Source: Taenia hydatigena (Eukaryota; Platyhelminthes; Cestoda; Cyclophyllidea; Taeniidae). From it: DNA of 64,000 nucleotides. Numbering within the stretch: the first letter of the stretch is position 1; every line of letters starts with the position of its first letter. A program made the translations under genes and the position numbers. Under the pieces are notes generated by a model, which had not been told where the DNA came from, made no database searches, and saw nothing but the letters and a program-made list of their open reading frames with translations. The DNA lies in contig JADWOT020000366.1 of assembly GCA_036345935.2 (NCBI GenBank), forward strand, positions 1 through 64,000. Direction: 5' to 3'. Of this stretch, positions 1-12,629 are shown piece after piece.

Positions 1-175
1 AACAACGCAAGTTTGCTGCAGTTATATAGCCGTATGTCTCACTTATCTCAAGAGTTTGGTCTTGACGACGTTGGCTTTCAAAGCCTGTTAAAACGTGCTG
101 TTGCTTATAATTTAGTGTAGCTTTTATTTCATTTGATGTTTTTTATGGCTTTTCCTTATCATCTTTTTATTTTTA
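1..175 (+). repeat. Repeat N, copy 1
   Basis: This stretch aligns without strand change to about 25,035-25,215; shared landmarks are the T-rich run with a CATTTT core and the following ATCGC-TCGCTAAT segment. Frame 1 is open from the window edge for 39 codons to a TAG at 118-120 and ends ...LKRAVAYNLV, and the 25-kb copy has a related peptide (LNRALACGFVQ) in one frame. It could be the tail of an exon cut by the window edge or just a repeat fragment. I favour a repeat fragment. Confidence 0.5.
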
Positions 176-210
176 GCAATCGCGTCGCTAATGCACCTAA
201 GATCGTGGCT

Positions 211-1200
211 AGCGAACATTTTAAATTGGTTGATGTGGGGATAGTGAAGAGTTGGAACTCGTGTAGCTAAGTAGGGTAACTAGAATTGGACTCACAAGTT
301 CCACTTTCCGGCCAGAGGGACGTTGCGGGTGACTAATCAAACAATCACAAGAGCGGAATCAGACCTGGCTTCTCACTGACATTAGCAGAGGCTCTTTCTT
401 CCCTCAATCTATCATCCCTTCTGTCTTGCCTCCAGTCATCATGCCGCCTTCTTGTTTCTGCAGTTCCTTCTCTTAATCCACCTCTTCCTTTCTTAACCTT
501 CAGCTACAAGTATCCTACTATTAGATGCCGCTGTAGGTGGTAACTTGCAAGCCAAGTTTAGTGTATCAAAGCAGAGGCCGATAAAACCGCGCAATGCGTT
601 GGTGCGAAAGAATTTGCATAATCTTTCCCTCCTCAAAATGGTGTCTACGTTTGAGCAGATGGAAATGTTCTTCACTACTGTTCTCAGCCTGCGCATGAGA
701 CCCAGACAGAACATACTAAGATGAAATCCACTAAAGTTGCCTCTTTCTACTTCCTTTCCCGGACATGCCTTAACCAGACTTACCTCATTGGTGATGGGTC
801 TTGCTGAGAAAGAGAAAGGGAATCAAAAACAAAACGAATGCACAAAACTGTCCTAGTCTACTGTCAATGTAAGGCGGATCCAGGCTATCGAGTGTTGTGA
901 TTAGCAAGTTAATGCAGTAGGGTGCTTTGATAATGCCAAACTTTATAAGCTTAACTACAATCGATTTCAGTGATCACTTTATGGTTATAGCAGTGGAGAG
1001 CATTCATCTTACACTGGTCGTCCTGATAAGGATTTAATCGCACTCCTCTGCCGTCTTCATCGCCTTCCAGGTGGTAGTTCTTTTTGTTAGTCAGCATCGA
1101 AGACAAGGATGAACGGCTACCAGCTGAGTGTTGAATTTGATGTACGGCCCTTTGAGTCCCTATGGTTAAGATTCTAGCGTAGTGACACTCGCCGAACAAA
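211..1200 (-). repeat. Repeat B (mosaic core module), minus copy
   Basis: This is the reverse complement of 5,150-5,965 and 22,555-23,160. It contains a pyrimidine-rich tract at about 384-500, which is purine-rich in the reference orientation, and a short M-like junction at 211-250 (GCGAACATTTTAA, GGTTGATGT) that also precedes B at 52,270. The segment 960-1,200 matches 5,150-5,390, a part of B missing from the 22-kb copy. Frames here (for example 493-714) are short and not preserved between copies, so I do not call a gene. Confidence 0.8.
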
Positions 1201-1339
1201 GGTTGGTTTATTTATCAAATTTTGGTGCGTTTGGAAGCAGCAAATAATTTGACTACCTTTTATGCAATGAATCCCTTTTCCTGTTGGATTCATTGTGAGG
1301 TATCAAGTCTAAATGGCTTTGGACGAAACGCGCAATGAA

Positions 1340-2450
1340 TTGCATAAATTACATTGTGGGGGCGAGCACCTTCCTCGCCGCAAGACCACAGCTACGCCAG
1401 TGAGGCAGAAGCTTACTGCACGATTAGATCTTGCTGGATAGCACAACTGGAGCGTTGGCTATCATTTGGGAAACTCTGGCAAGAAATTAAACAGGCCATC
1501 CTTGACACAAAAGTTCCACCCTGTATTAAATGGGAATAAATTACTGAAACCTAATCTGCCTTGTTAGCGTTCAACGCTTGTACTTATTTGTGAGTTTTGT
1601 AGGGATGATATGGATTGTAGAATGACTAGCGAATGCAATGCTGCGCTGCCTTTAAAATCTATTTTGCAGTCAAATCAATTTCGTGGTTCGCCTCCTTTTC
1701 GGCCACCTCTACTCATTGCTTTTCAGCAGGACCACAAAGCCAATAGGTGTGAGTTGACACACAGATGTGTTTGAAATATGCTTGGTTGCGCAATATGCAT
1801 TATAAAAAGCATATTTCTATTCATCTCGAGCCAGTTTTTCCTGTAAAAGTCTGCATTTACTGACCACATGTTGTCAGAAGAACCTAGCCCTTTGGTAGGT
1901 GGTTTTGATTCTGCTTTGCAAGGACCCACAAATTTCTATTCTGGTTATTTGTGAATTGCAAATTTGACGTTAAGAGTTGATTTTTTTGCTTTGTGACATA
2001 GATGCAGAGGCATATGGCATGCCTCCATACCCACAGTAAAAATACAGAGGAGGTGCTCGGCGCGAACAAGAGTGCTTGAGTTACAAATCCAACTTGTAAA
2101 CCGATCTCGATGTATCCGTGTAGATGCCGGTAAAGTAGTGTGCAGTAGTAAAGAAAGCAGACTTGTCTGAGAAGATAAATATAGAGTGGAACTTTGTGTG
2201 CTCTTTGCATCGCCGACTGCAGATGGTGAAACTAAGGGGGGCAATTGCGATCTACCTTCCGACTGCTCCGAGTTGGGCATGTGTTTACGTGGTCAAGATC
2301 TTAATGATGGTTTAACCTAATGTCCATTCCGCAAGGCAAAGAAGTGCACACGAAGGATCTTAGTGAGTTTTAAGTTGTTTACGGCTGGCCAGGGGAGACA
2401 GACTGGTTGTGATTTTAGATAAATAAAGGGGTTCGGAGTTGCCAATCTAT
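1340..2450 (-). repeat. Repeat A (mosaic core module), minus copy
   Basis: Reverse complement of the A module seen at 11,180-12,105, 21,310-22,500 and 58,065-58,900. Landmarks are the block containing CTGGCCAG and CTGTCTCC near 2,385-2,400, the CACCATCTGCAG block near 2,225, and the terminal CTTCTGCCTC block near 1,400. Overlapping minus frames of 108 and 111 codons (1,884-2,210 and 1,945-2,280) exist, but the other copies have stops in the same place, so they look fortuitous. Confidence 0.85.
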
Positions 2451-2780
2451 AGCAAATGATTGTCTGTTATGTATCTGTTCGTTGTGAGGGCAGATCAGTT
2501 TGTATTCTGAGCAGCTAATATCATTAATGAAATTCGCTCTGTTTTTTTCTAGCAAAAATTTTGTTCAAATAACGCAAGTGTGGATGTTGTTACTTGAAGC
2601 GGGCGATTGCTTCTTTTCATCACATGCAGGTGACACGTGTCATTCAATAGGCAAGGATAATCGGTCCTCCTCGCTCGTGCCACAGGCGCACTAATCAGGA
2701 TGAATGCAAGCGAACACAGACGAGATAAGTTTATTGGTATGGCGGTCGTAGAGCAGTTGCTGGAAGGTAAATCTTCACTT
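2451..2780 (-). repeat. Repeat I, minus copy, flanking A
   Basis: Matches the reverse complement of about 57,690-58,060. The shared blocks are GAACACAGACGAGATAAGTT-like sequence near 2,713, TGTGTCATTCAATAG near 2,637 and TGGCGGTCGT near 2,740. In both loci I lies at the same side of A, so I-A is one unit. At 10-11 kb and 20-21 kb the same side of A is occupied by D instead. Confidence 0.75.
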
Positions 2781-4189
2781 TTGAAATTTTAGATCACCTG
2801 TTTCGTTGCAGATTGTAGCTCCGCCTTGAAAGCTAGACCAGAAGACGAGACCAGTAGGCACTCAGCGCATCCGTGCCTCAAAAGAACCGGACCATTGCGT
2901 TCTTTACTTACATCTGCAGCTTCCACACATCAATAAGTTGGCATCGGTTACAACAAAAATAACAATGATGACAAATATGTGCAGGTCATACTCACTTGTT
3001 AACAAGTACAAGTAAACCTTTTGGACCTGAGTCCCTCAATGAAGCCCGATGAAGCCGCAACAACCATTTGAATGGCTGCAACGTGATATATTATATTTAC
3101 ACGATAGCCTGTTGTGTCGGTACACTCGTCATGTGGTCTACAAGACACCAGTCTAGCTTGAGCGTTGAGGACTGTATCATCAGAACCTAAACAAAATCAG
3201 ATATTCAGCTTCCCCTATCACCCAAGGTGATACCACATGTATCCACCAGTCTAGTATAAGATTCCGTTCCGGTAAGCATCAGTGCATCAATAATTTGTTG
3301 CATTCACTTATAGTGTGTTGGAAGAATCTGGATTTTAGACGAAGAGATCGGCATTTGTGTCGAGTGGCAGCAATTAGCTGTCCTGCTCCCTAATATGCTC
3401 ACAGTCGCAAATCACCTTCGCCTTTTTACAGCTAGCCATCTGATATGAATTGGGAAGAATTTGCAAGTGTCAGTGTATTTTAAAGGGCTGCAACAATACT
3501 TCACAAATAAACGAGTCCAAATCTCACGCTTTTGTAAGTCGCGAAATTCTCAGATATGCTGAAATATTGGTAAGATTGCAGATATTATTGCTACAAAGTA
3601 AGGGAGAATGTGCTTAATTTACAAAATGTAGTAGTTATACGTGCAAGCGCACGTCACTTGTTTCAGCACAATGAGCAAATTTGAGTGCGGTCACTAGCAT
3701 CATTTCCAGAAATTTGACTCCAAATCCAAAGCTGAAAATTTTTCAGGGAGAGCGTGCTTCACAATTTTTAGATGAAGGTAGACATTTTTACTTTGGTGGA
3801 GTATGAAGTACACAGGGTGACGCATCCAATTTACACGTTTAATTTAGTCTAGCACGTACGTCATTGAGACTATGCATGCCATTATAAATCGTTCTTCTCT
3901 TTCCTCCTCTTCCCCTCTTCCACCTTTACTAAGGGAGAAATTCGGTTGCCTCTAGACAATTACATTTTTATAAGGTAGAGCGAGGTTGTCTCGGGCTCTG
4001 AAGTGCAACTCCGTTGGTCTCCGACCAGATCTAAATTGTCTTCCCGCCTCCTGCTCACAGACACAGTTAAAGAACATAAATATTACAATCACATTTGAGT
4101 AACTCAGATTCGTTGTATTTAAAATGAGGCATTAGGCTTTGAGTCAATGGTTCTAAGTTTGTATACTTGTCAATTTTTATGCCACTACG
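2781..4189. other. No gene or repeat recognised
   Basis: I see no long frame, no RNA gene and no match to the other repeat families. A short pyrimidine run lies at about 3,893-3,930. Confidence 0.5.
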
Positions 4190-5000
4190 TGCACTACGCC
4201 CACCTACACTAACTCAGAGCTTGACACTTCCATCCAAGGGACTGGTCTACAAGGCGGATTCAAATCCATAATCAGCTCGTTCCAAACGTCTCTCGTGCCT
4301 GCACTATGCTTCAATATCTGCACCATATAGTAAGAAAAAGAAGTTGATGACGCTAGATGTAAAATAAGCAAAATTACAAGGATGGCAATGGGCAGAACAC
4401 TCTACAACGTAGAATTGAAACCACTTTTCCGAAAAGCCAGGTGTTTTTGCCAAATAACGTTCAGACAATAAGTCAAAGGGAGACCAGTGAATGTAGTATT
4501 TTGCAGGCAAAACCATCGTTGACGGGACAAAAATATGCCTCGTTTGATGCATATTGTACAATCAGGCACATTTCACGCACATCGTCTTGTCAACTTAAAC
4601 CTGTTGCTTTTGTGGCCCTCCTGAAAAGAAATAAGCAGAAACAGTTGGAAACGGTTGAATACACTGCAAAACGGATTTTAAAGGCAGCTCAACATTGCTT
4701 TTTTGCTTGTCGTTCTACGATCGACATCATCCATATAAGATTTATAAAAATGAAGCACAATTTATTCCAATTTGACATAGGGTGAAACCTGTGCGTCAAG
4801 AACGGCCTGTGTAATTTCTTGCCAGAGTCCCTCAAATGATAGTCAACGATTCAGTTGTGCTAACCAGCAAGATTTCATAGTGTAGTAAACTTCTGCCTCG
4901 TAGGCATAGCCACGGCAGTTCAACGAGGGGAGGCGTCCACCCTTGCATAAGAATTTATGCAATTCCTTAAGCCTACGATCTGAAGATATTTTGGTTTAGT
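4190..5000 (+). repeat. Repeat A, plus copy (5'-truncated)
   Basis: Aligns with 11,500-12,105 and 21,690-22,490. It starts within A, near the block with GGTCTACAAGGCGGATTCAAA, and ends at the CTTCTGCCTCGTAGGC and AAGCCTACGATCT blocks (about 4,890-4,985). The plus frame at 4,441-4,785 (114 codons) corresponds to a 66-codon frame at 21,906-22,106, and both share CTIRHI- or CAIRRI-type and KP..F-type peptides. The 11-kb copy is broken there. Coding past is possible but unproven. Confidence 0.85.
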
Positions 5001-5149
5001 AACTTAGAATTGGTACGAGAGAAAACTACTTTATAGCATGAAAGCGAGTCAAAATTGATGCTGTATTCAAACACCTCAAAATCCGGTAAATGAACCAATC
5101 CTTGTACGGAGCGTATCACTACACTAGAACCTCAATCATGAGGATCCAA

Positions 5150-5965
5150 AGGATCGTAAATTAACTTCAATATTCAGCTGGCAGCCGTCAACACTTGCTT
5201 TTGACGTCGAATAACGAAAAGAGGTAGCGCCTGGAAGGCGATGAGGACGGCAGGGGAGTGCAATTTAATCTCCATTAAGACGATTAGTGCATAGCGAATG
5301 TTCGCCCATGCCATAACCAGAACAGAATCGCTAAAATTGTTTGTTTGAAGTTTGGCATAATAATAGCATCTTAAGGTGGTAATTTGCTAATCGCAGCGCA
5401 CTGTAGCCTGGATTCTGCCTTATATTGACAGTAGATCAGAGCAGGCTTTTCTGCATTCTTTTTGTTTTTTGATTCCCTTTCTCTTCCTTAGCAGAACCCA
5501 TTACCATTAAGGTGAGGCTATTAGGACATGTCTAAAGAATGAAGTAGAAAGATGCAACCTTAGTGCCTTCCATCCCAGTATATTCTATCCGGGTCTCATA
5601 CGTAGGTCTGAGGGTAGCTGTGAAGGAGATTTACAACTGATTAGACGGTGAAGCCTTTTTGAAGAAGAAGAGTTTATGCAACGACTTTCGCACCAACGCA
5701 TTGTGCATTTCTTTGTCTTCTGATTTGATACACTGAATTTGCGTTTAATTTACCACCTAGAGAGGCATCCACTAGCAGGTCATAAGTAGCTGATGTTAAG
5801 AGAAGGAATGGATGGATTAAGATGAGGGAAGGCAGTAAGAAAGAAAGAAGGTGGCGCGGTGAATAGAGGTAAAAAGGAGAAAAGTTGAGCAGAGAGAAGA
5901 CAAAAGCCCTTACTAATGTCATTGGATAGTCAGGTCTCATCCCGGTCTTGTGATTAAAAGCCGAA
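5150..5965 (+). repeat. Repeat B, plus copy
   Basis: Matches 22,555-23,110 on the same strand and 255-1,200 on the opposite strand. The purine-rich tract is at about 5,797-5,909. Within it AAGAAAGAAAGAAGG is almost the same in the 22-kb copy. It ends near the GGTCTTGTGATT block (5,944-5,955), also seen at 23,060. A 5'-to-3' order A then B is shared with 20-23 kb. Confidence 0.85.
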
Positions 5966-8900
5966 ATTACAATAATGATGCGCGCATGTGTCTCATTGTT
6001 AAATTTGCAACAAACGGGTATTAATTATATCGCAACATTAACTTGCATGGACTATAAACGCTGTATTTAGGAACACTTTCGTACTTACGACGTCTTTTGC
6101 TTAAAGTGTTGCCTTCACAGCTCAACCGGAACTACTGCACATTAATTATAATGCAACATTTAGGAAAAGAATATTAACATCTTTAAGGAACTTGTACCTA
6201 CTGCATCGCCTATTATAACATGCATTATTGCTTAAAACAGGCAGTAGAATTTAAACCGACTGGCAAGCATCAATGGGAATAGTTGCTCCAAGCTTCCCAT
6301 TCATTTTAATTGTAAATTATCTAAACATTAGTGGCGGATTTGTGTGCTCTGTATCATGCATTAACACTTTTAGCAGCGAGCCACGTTTGTAGCCTAGAAA
6401 ACGGTCTTACACACCCTTGCGATGAATTGGCTCCTGAAGTGGTGAAATGAAGTGTTAGCATATTGCAACTACCTTTTACAAAATACGATACTCTCAAACA
6501 ATGACAGGATGTGTGCTGCCGTCAGCTTTACTAACATGAACACATTAAGGCGACTCCAAATAGGATTATTGTCTGCGATCAGTTCAGTTGTTCAGAATAT
6601 GTGATAGAATCCATACGGGTGTAGATTTCGAAGTATTGCTCATAGTGGGTAGTGTAGAAAAGCTGTACTGAAAAATCGTTGGATAGCAAAAGGAACTCAC
6701 CCAGCAAACTTTCACTGTCAGCCATCGCTGATTCGCTTTCAAATACTCGGATTGCTTGTCTAAACGTGTAAGGAGGGCTGTGCCTCCATCAACATCGTCA
6801 TGGTAGGCTACTTCATCTGACATAATTTTCGGCAATTGAGGCTACTGTCACTGGTCGCCGTAAGCACCAGCGACACTACATCGTAAGCCAGTACTTCGTC
6901 CAAATTTAAAGACCTATTCAACGCTTATCCTTTGACGAAAGTAAGAAATTCTAGAAAAAATCTGAATGCAGCTACTCAAAGAGAGCCTATAAATCCCGTT
7001 CACTGAGATCGAAGTCTTCAAGTATTTTGTCCGTAGACACATTTGTTTGGCGATATTTTGATTGACATGGATATGATACATTATTTTGACTTTAATGAAT
7101 GCTTCAGTGAGGAAAGATGCTTTTACAACAACGTCAAGACCGCCATATTTACAATAATACAAACGCTTAGCTCGATACTGTCGCCTTCAGTTAAGTTTTT
7201 AATGGTGAACTTTTACTAAGTTTTAAACTATTTGTGGAGGTTATTAATGTCATGCAATTAAAAATGAGGACTGTTGTGGTAAAGTTTTAAATACCTTTCG
7301 TTCCAACCCTTTTAACGCGGGATCCCGCACTTAATCGCACCAACGCAGTGCTCCCGCTGCACACTGCTTCCGTTTGGGCATATTCACAGGCACATCCCAT
7401 CTTTATTTAAACAAGTGGATTGCATATCATCGAATGCATGCATTATTAGCAGCCTATGAATGCATACTAAATCATGCTTGTATGCGAAATGCACCGCGTT
7501 CTATTGCGAGTATTTTAACTATGATGAGACACTGGCATCGATAATTTACCATTATTCCTTACATTTAAAATTTCGTTCTACTAATGTCAAGGCTAAAATT
7601 CATGACTAATATTTTTCCTTACTTTTTGTAGGACATGCACCACATGCTGCGCTACAGATACTGTGGTTTAACTATCTTTACTATCACCGTAAATTCTGCA
7701 AGATGTAATAAGGCTAATGAATTGTCTGGAAGGCGCGAGATCGGTTGATAAGGCAATGCTTTTACTAATAGGGATACCGATAATACAACTCCCTAGATTC
7801 TTCCTTGAGAAATACTGCGACTCTTGGCGGCATTAAAATGAGTTTGAACAATTTCTAACTTAAGCAGGATTAACCAACTCACTCCAGCGCCAGCATACTC
7901 GTGAAAGCGTCGAGTTCAGTGCGTAAAAGTCTACCATTCGCCTGTAAGCATTTACATTTAAAAATAAAAGACCCTTGTGTGCATGCATGCGTTTATTTGC
8001 GGTCACATCACAGCATCTTCTGCATTAGAGCAGCTATTCGCCCGCAGGATCACCAAGCCAAGACTACTTTAGTTAGCACTTCGAGTAGGTTCGATGGCAT
8101 GCAATTTATAAATAGCTTAGCTTCATCGCTGGGAGCTAAAATGCTGAAAGTCTGTGGCGTAAATCAAGGCTGTAATAGGCGGTGTGGACCTCTTCTGCAT
8201 ACTTTGCGTTTCCTTTTCTCAGAGAGCTTTTCCGGAGGCTGCAAATATTCAAATGGATTTTGCAAACCAATCGCAATTACAGACTGACCAGTTTTGGAAA
8301 TAATGCATGGCCGATCGAAAAAATCCGAACGCAAACGGTACGAGCAAGAAGTTTTCATTTGAGAAATGAGGCTAATAGCGCTTGCCTTGGTCACCGCTCT
8401 ACTTGCTTGCGCCCCTGATGATTACAGAGTCCTATTTAATAAATCCTACGATGTCAAAGCACAGCCACAAGTGCTTTCGTTAGCTGCGATGTCATGCGTG
8501 GTAGTGTGTGGTGAAGGTGCGTGCAGCATTGCTGCCCATGTCGGGAATGGGTATGTTAGACCGTTGTGGCGAAGAGATATTTAGTAGGCCTAACAGCTGC
8601 TAGTGTTACATGAATGAAGAGGCTACCGACCGCGTCATCGCGTTCAAATAGACTTGATCCTTCGAGGTACTCACGGCGAATGAAGGCGATTATCAAAGAA
8701 GCCCAATTAGGGTAACCGTTTATGGATGGTATTCTTCGTACATCAGAGGTCGGGCAAAATCCAATGTGCTCTACTGGGCACAACTATCTTGACGGCCTTA
8801 TGGTAAAGGTTTTACAGTATCCAGTCAACTCTGCTGTTTTTACTTTACCTAAGTCGCCTAATATGCAAAAGTTCAAATGTTAATGTCTCGACTTAAAACC

Positions 8901-10414
8901 ATCGACAGCAAAATTAAATCAGGCCAAATTTTATGCGCGAGTAAGAGACATCGAAGAGGAGACTACGATAGGCTGTGTGGATTCCGCCGCTGTAAAAGAC
9001 CACTAACATATCTGTCAGTGCCACAAAACTGAGAACGTACACTAAAGCTGTAATGGTGGCGCACATTTGATGGGAATAACTGCTGACAGAACAACCCACA
9101 ACAATTAAATGAGGGCACCTTTGCTATATTTTTTCCATGCGAGTAGACGATTAGAGGAACTGGACATTGCAGTAAAAACTACCGAACGCGAAATTAATTA
9201 AAGTAACTCGTCTTCGGGTGGCTCAGTGGATGCAGGCTTTGGTAGAGACCACCCATTAAGCACCCAACATTGGATCAGCGCAAAGGCATTGACGACCAGA
9301 GTCAACATATTTGCTTCCACTCATCCAATACATTGGAGAAGGTACCAATTGCCAGAGGTACCAGGTTCGGCTTTCCCGCCGCTTTGGCAACGCCTTTTAC
9401 TGTGGAGGGAATATGAAGCACCTACGGTTAAGTTGAAGTTACAAGCGATTTAAATCCAGTTGTGCACATGTATTAAGAGGTTCAGCGCTTCCCTGTTTTG
9501 CCCTTGATTTTATGTCTTAGGAATGGACAAAATGGTTAGAGAATGGCACCGTCTGCTGCTGGCAAGTGAAACGAGGTTATACAGCTTTCGAATTTGTTTC
9601 TTTCTTAAAGGTCAATTTTCTCCATTTGGCCACGAGCGTGAGGTATGCTGACTGCTCTCCACCTAAAACATTCATACATTCGCTTAGAGTAAACTCGTCT
9701 CATGTTAACTTATCTTTTTTTTCCATTAGTGATTGATGTAATTCAAAGATTTTTTGAGTGAAAAATTAGACTCGATTACTTAGGTTAAGACTTGGGCCCA
9801 CGTAAAGCGTCATATGGACCAGTTGAGGACTAAGATTGCCTTAGTTCTTAATTCGGATGTTTGAAAAAAGGAAAATGGAACCAGATTAATGCAGAATTAC
9901 AGTATGTGTCTCTCATATGTGTTTTTTGGTTAAAATAAGCCTGAATGCACTAAACTCATAATAATTCCTGAGCAAAAGGGTCCAATAAAGTGGAATTTGC
10001 AATAAAACACGTGACATTCCCACAAGTCATTGTCTCCTGCAGCTTGAAAGATGATTAACCAAATCAAAATTGAGTAGGCGCATAATGCCTCACGACAATT
10101 GGGCGAAAAGGAAGCTGTTAGGCTTAAGGTAGGCGAATCATAGTCTTGTGACATGAAAACCCATCTGAACCAAAGTACTCCTGCTACCAAAAAGAAAGTG
10201 CTAACCTACCTGTTCTGCTTCACGTAGAAGTCAGTCCAAGTGCACAAAGTGATCAAATAGCAACAGTGGCTCATTTGGAGGAATTGCTGTCAATTAGGCG
10301 CAGTTAAAAAGAACAGGATGCGACAAATAATCCTGCACTTTGATGCGAACCCAATTTTGACAGCATTTAAAGCGGATTTTTTTGAATTAGTAAGTGATGA
10401 TGCATGTGTTCATC
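5966..10414. other. Long stretch without recognisable gene
   Basis: Frames here do not exceed 128 codons (7,901-8,287) and none shows a domain or a second copy in the window. The 8.1-8.6 kb part is open in several frames on both strands, which is more like chance or composition than a gene. I saw no repeat family match and no RNA gene. Confidence 0.45.
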
Positions 10415-11180
10415 AACAGGGCAGGAATCTAATTAGAGGCATCTAATCTGAGGGAAAGGCATAGTAAATAAGGCTGCCGAGGGAAGAGAGCTATGTAGCT
10501 GGTAGAGTATTGATGTGAAGTGGAATTTATGTCCTCCTCACGGACCGCCAACACCAACTCACCCAGTTTACATGCAGGCGGTATAGCGCCCCCTGACAAA
10601 CTTATGATCTTCGCGTACAACTTTTTTAACTAGTGTACACCATTCTATGCACATATATATTTTGCGACGAACGGGATGAGCGTTTTGCATTCCGATGCTC
10701 CCACAATCACCTTAAATGTGCTGTGATTGCATAGCGCTAAAACGGCGCATTTGCAATTGCAATCAATTGGATAGGCAACTAAGGGGTTACTGCTGACCAA
10801 ACATTACACTGCTATGGAAGCAGCCATGCTCTATTGAACGGTAGGAAGTGCGAATTACGAAATTTAACAGTTTGGTAGCTTTCATGCATGAAATCATACT
10901 ATCATTCTTCCTCAGACTAAGAAGGCTATGCTGAAATAATTACATGAATGCTAGCAGTTGACATGTGAAAGTCAAAAGATACGCTGCCACCGAGGCTGCA
11001 ATGATCACGTCAGCAGTTTAGCTTTACACCCTACAGTCGCCACAATCCATGGATTTTTGTCTATTGATTCGGCCACCAAAAACTCATCAACACCTAAGGG
11101 CCCAATACTTGCATATACTATCCCATGTGTACTGATATGTTCTCACGGCGAAACGATTAACAACGAACGATCAGTTGCTA
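10415..11180 (+). repeat. Repeat D, plus copy
   Basis: Aligns directly with 20,480-21,310 and in reverse with 53,830-54,420 and 32,270-32,465. Two stretches keep a reading frame between copies. On the minus strand at 10,429-10,620, the peptides GEL-LAVREEDI, TSHQYST and ALFPRQP match the 20,480-20,749 copy. On the plus strand at 10,958-11,197, the peptide CND-VS---LHPTV with a following GF matches the reverse-strand 53,820-54,056 copy. The frames lie on opposite strands, so not both can be the ancestral gene. Function unknown. Confidence 0.8.
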
Positions 11181-12105
11181 CAGATTGGCGCCCCTAAAAT
11201 CCCTTAGTTTTCTGGGCTCACAACCAGGCTGTCTCCTCTGGCCAGCTGTAAACCACTCACAATGACTATTCTTTTGGAATGGATATCGCATCAGGTGGTC
11301 AGTGGAGTCCTGATCAAGTAAACACAAGCCCAACTCAAAGCCGTCGGTAGGTAAGTATGGCGCTTTTATTCAGATGGCAGTTACTTTCCCGTAGCCTCAC
11401 CATCTGCAGTGAAAAATGAAAAGGGCACAGGAAATTATTATTCGACACCTGCCTACTCAGGCAAGCCTCCTTTCTTCAACGCGCTTTAAACAGCACACTG
11501 CCTTACTGATATCTCTCTAGCAAAACATCGAGATCGGTCTACAAGTCGGATCAAAATCCATGATCAGTCGGATTCGAACATCTATCATGGCCACACAATG
11601 GGTATGAGCGCATAAAACGTGTCTCTGATTCTACAGTACTAAATAATAAATTTAATTTTAATATGGATTTCGTATTTAAATGATAACAAGAAAATAATGC
11701 GCGGAACAATCTGCAATTTAGAACCGAAACCACCTTAAAAAGGTGTCAAATAACGCTCGGACAGCAATTCGAAACAATGTCAGTGAATGTAGCATTTGAC
11801 AAACAAAACTGCTGATAAGGGAGAAAAGTGCTTTGAGTGCTGTATATTGTGTAATCAGGCGTATTTTAAATACATCAACTTGTAAACCCATCCTTGTTTG
11901 TTCTGTGGTTCTACTGAAAAGAAATAAGTAGGAGCGGTCTGAGAGGATTAAATCCACTGCAAAACAGATTTTAAATACAGTCCACTATTGCATTTGCTTG
12001 TCGCTTTACAATATACATCAGTCTTACAATATTTATGAAAAGAAACACAAGTTCTGGATGCAATAAAGGTGGATTTGGTGTCAGTAATTTGTCCCCTTTT
12101 AATAC
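11181..12105 (+). repeat. Repeat A, plus copy
   Basis: Follows D directly, as at 21.3 kb. The CCAGGCTGTCTCCTCTGGCC block at 11,225-11,244 is nearly invariant in the four copies that contain it. The copy ends abruptly near 12,100 and is joined to the distal end of B, so the rest of A and most of B have been lost by deletion. Confidence 0.85.
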
Positions 12106-12235
12106 AAGGCATTGTGATTGTTTGATCGGTCACCTGCAGCATCTCTCAGGCCAAAAAGTGATGCGTGTTAGTCCAAGTATAGCTACTCTGCTTAACTAGA
12201 CGGCTTCTAATTCTTTGTTATTCCGACATCAACCA
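12106..12235 (+). repeat. Repeat B, distal fragment only
   Basis: Only the last 130 bp or so of B remain. The block GTGATTG-TTGATC-GTCAC followed by GGCCAAAAAGTG and AGTCCAAGT matches 23,062-23,130. This preserves the B to M junction, which is also visible in reverse at 211-260 and 52,260-52,300. Confidence 0.75.
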
Positions 12236-12600
12236 TATTGAGACTGGATTTAATTATCTGACTCCTTCCGTAGATTCAGCTATACAACAATAAACTATTT
12301 GGCATCCATCCAGACGCATGTCACCTCATCCGCATGAAAGATCAAACTGTCTGGATGGTGGATTGATTGCAGAAACAGCAAACACCAAAGGTATTTGCAC
12401 CATCTTCGAAGAACGAATGAATGCAGCAAAGTCTAATGTAGCTCAGCAGTTGAAATATTTGCTACCCATTCGTGACGTGAGGCAGTGCTATTATTAAAAA
12501 GTAATAGTTGCGAAAGGGTTGTGCAATCACACAAATGCGCATAGGCCTCATCGCCTTCATGCCCACCATCGCCGTTAGCAGCCATGTTGCATTGTTAAGC
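12236..12600 (-). repeat. Repeat M, minus copy
   Basis: Reverse complement of about 51,940-52,290. The shared blocks include GCGTCTGGATGGATG-like sequence, GTTGTATA followed by CTGA, and TCACGAATG. M sits between K and B in both places, which shows that K-M-B is an inherited arrangement rather than a random neighbourhood. Confidence 0.75.
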
Positions 12601-12629
12601 GCATTCACGTAGTGTAAGAAAACAGCCTT

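Noticed and set aside
7901..8287. 128-codon plus frame
   Set aside because: No domain, no copy elsewhere and other frames on both strands are open in the same area, which fits chance.
9219..9229. TGGCTCAGTGG, a good polymerase III A box
   Set aside because: No B box at a suitable distance and no cloverleaf could be drawn, so not called a tRNA or SINE.
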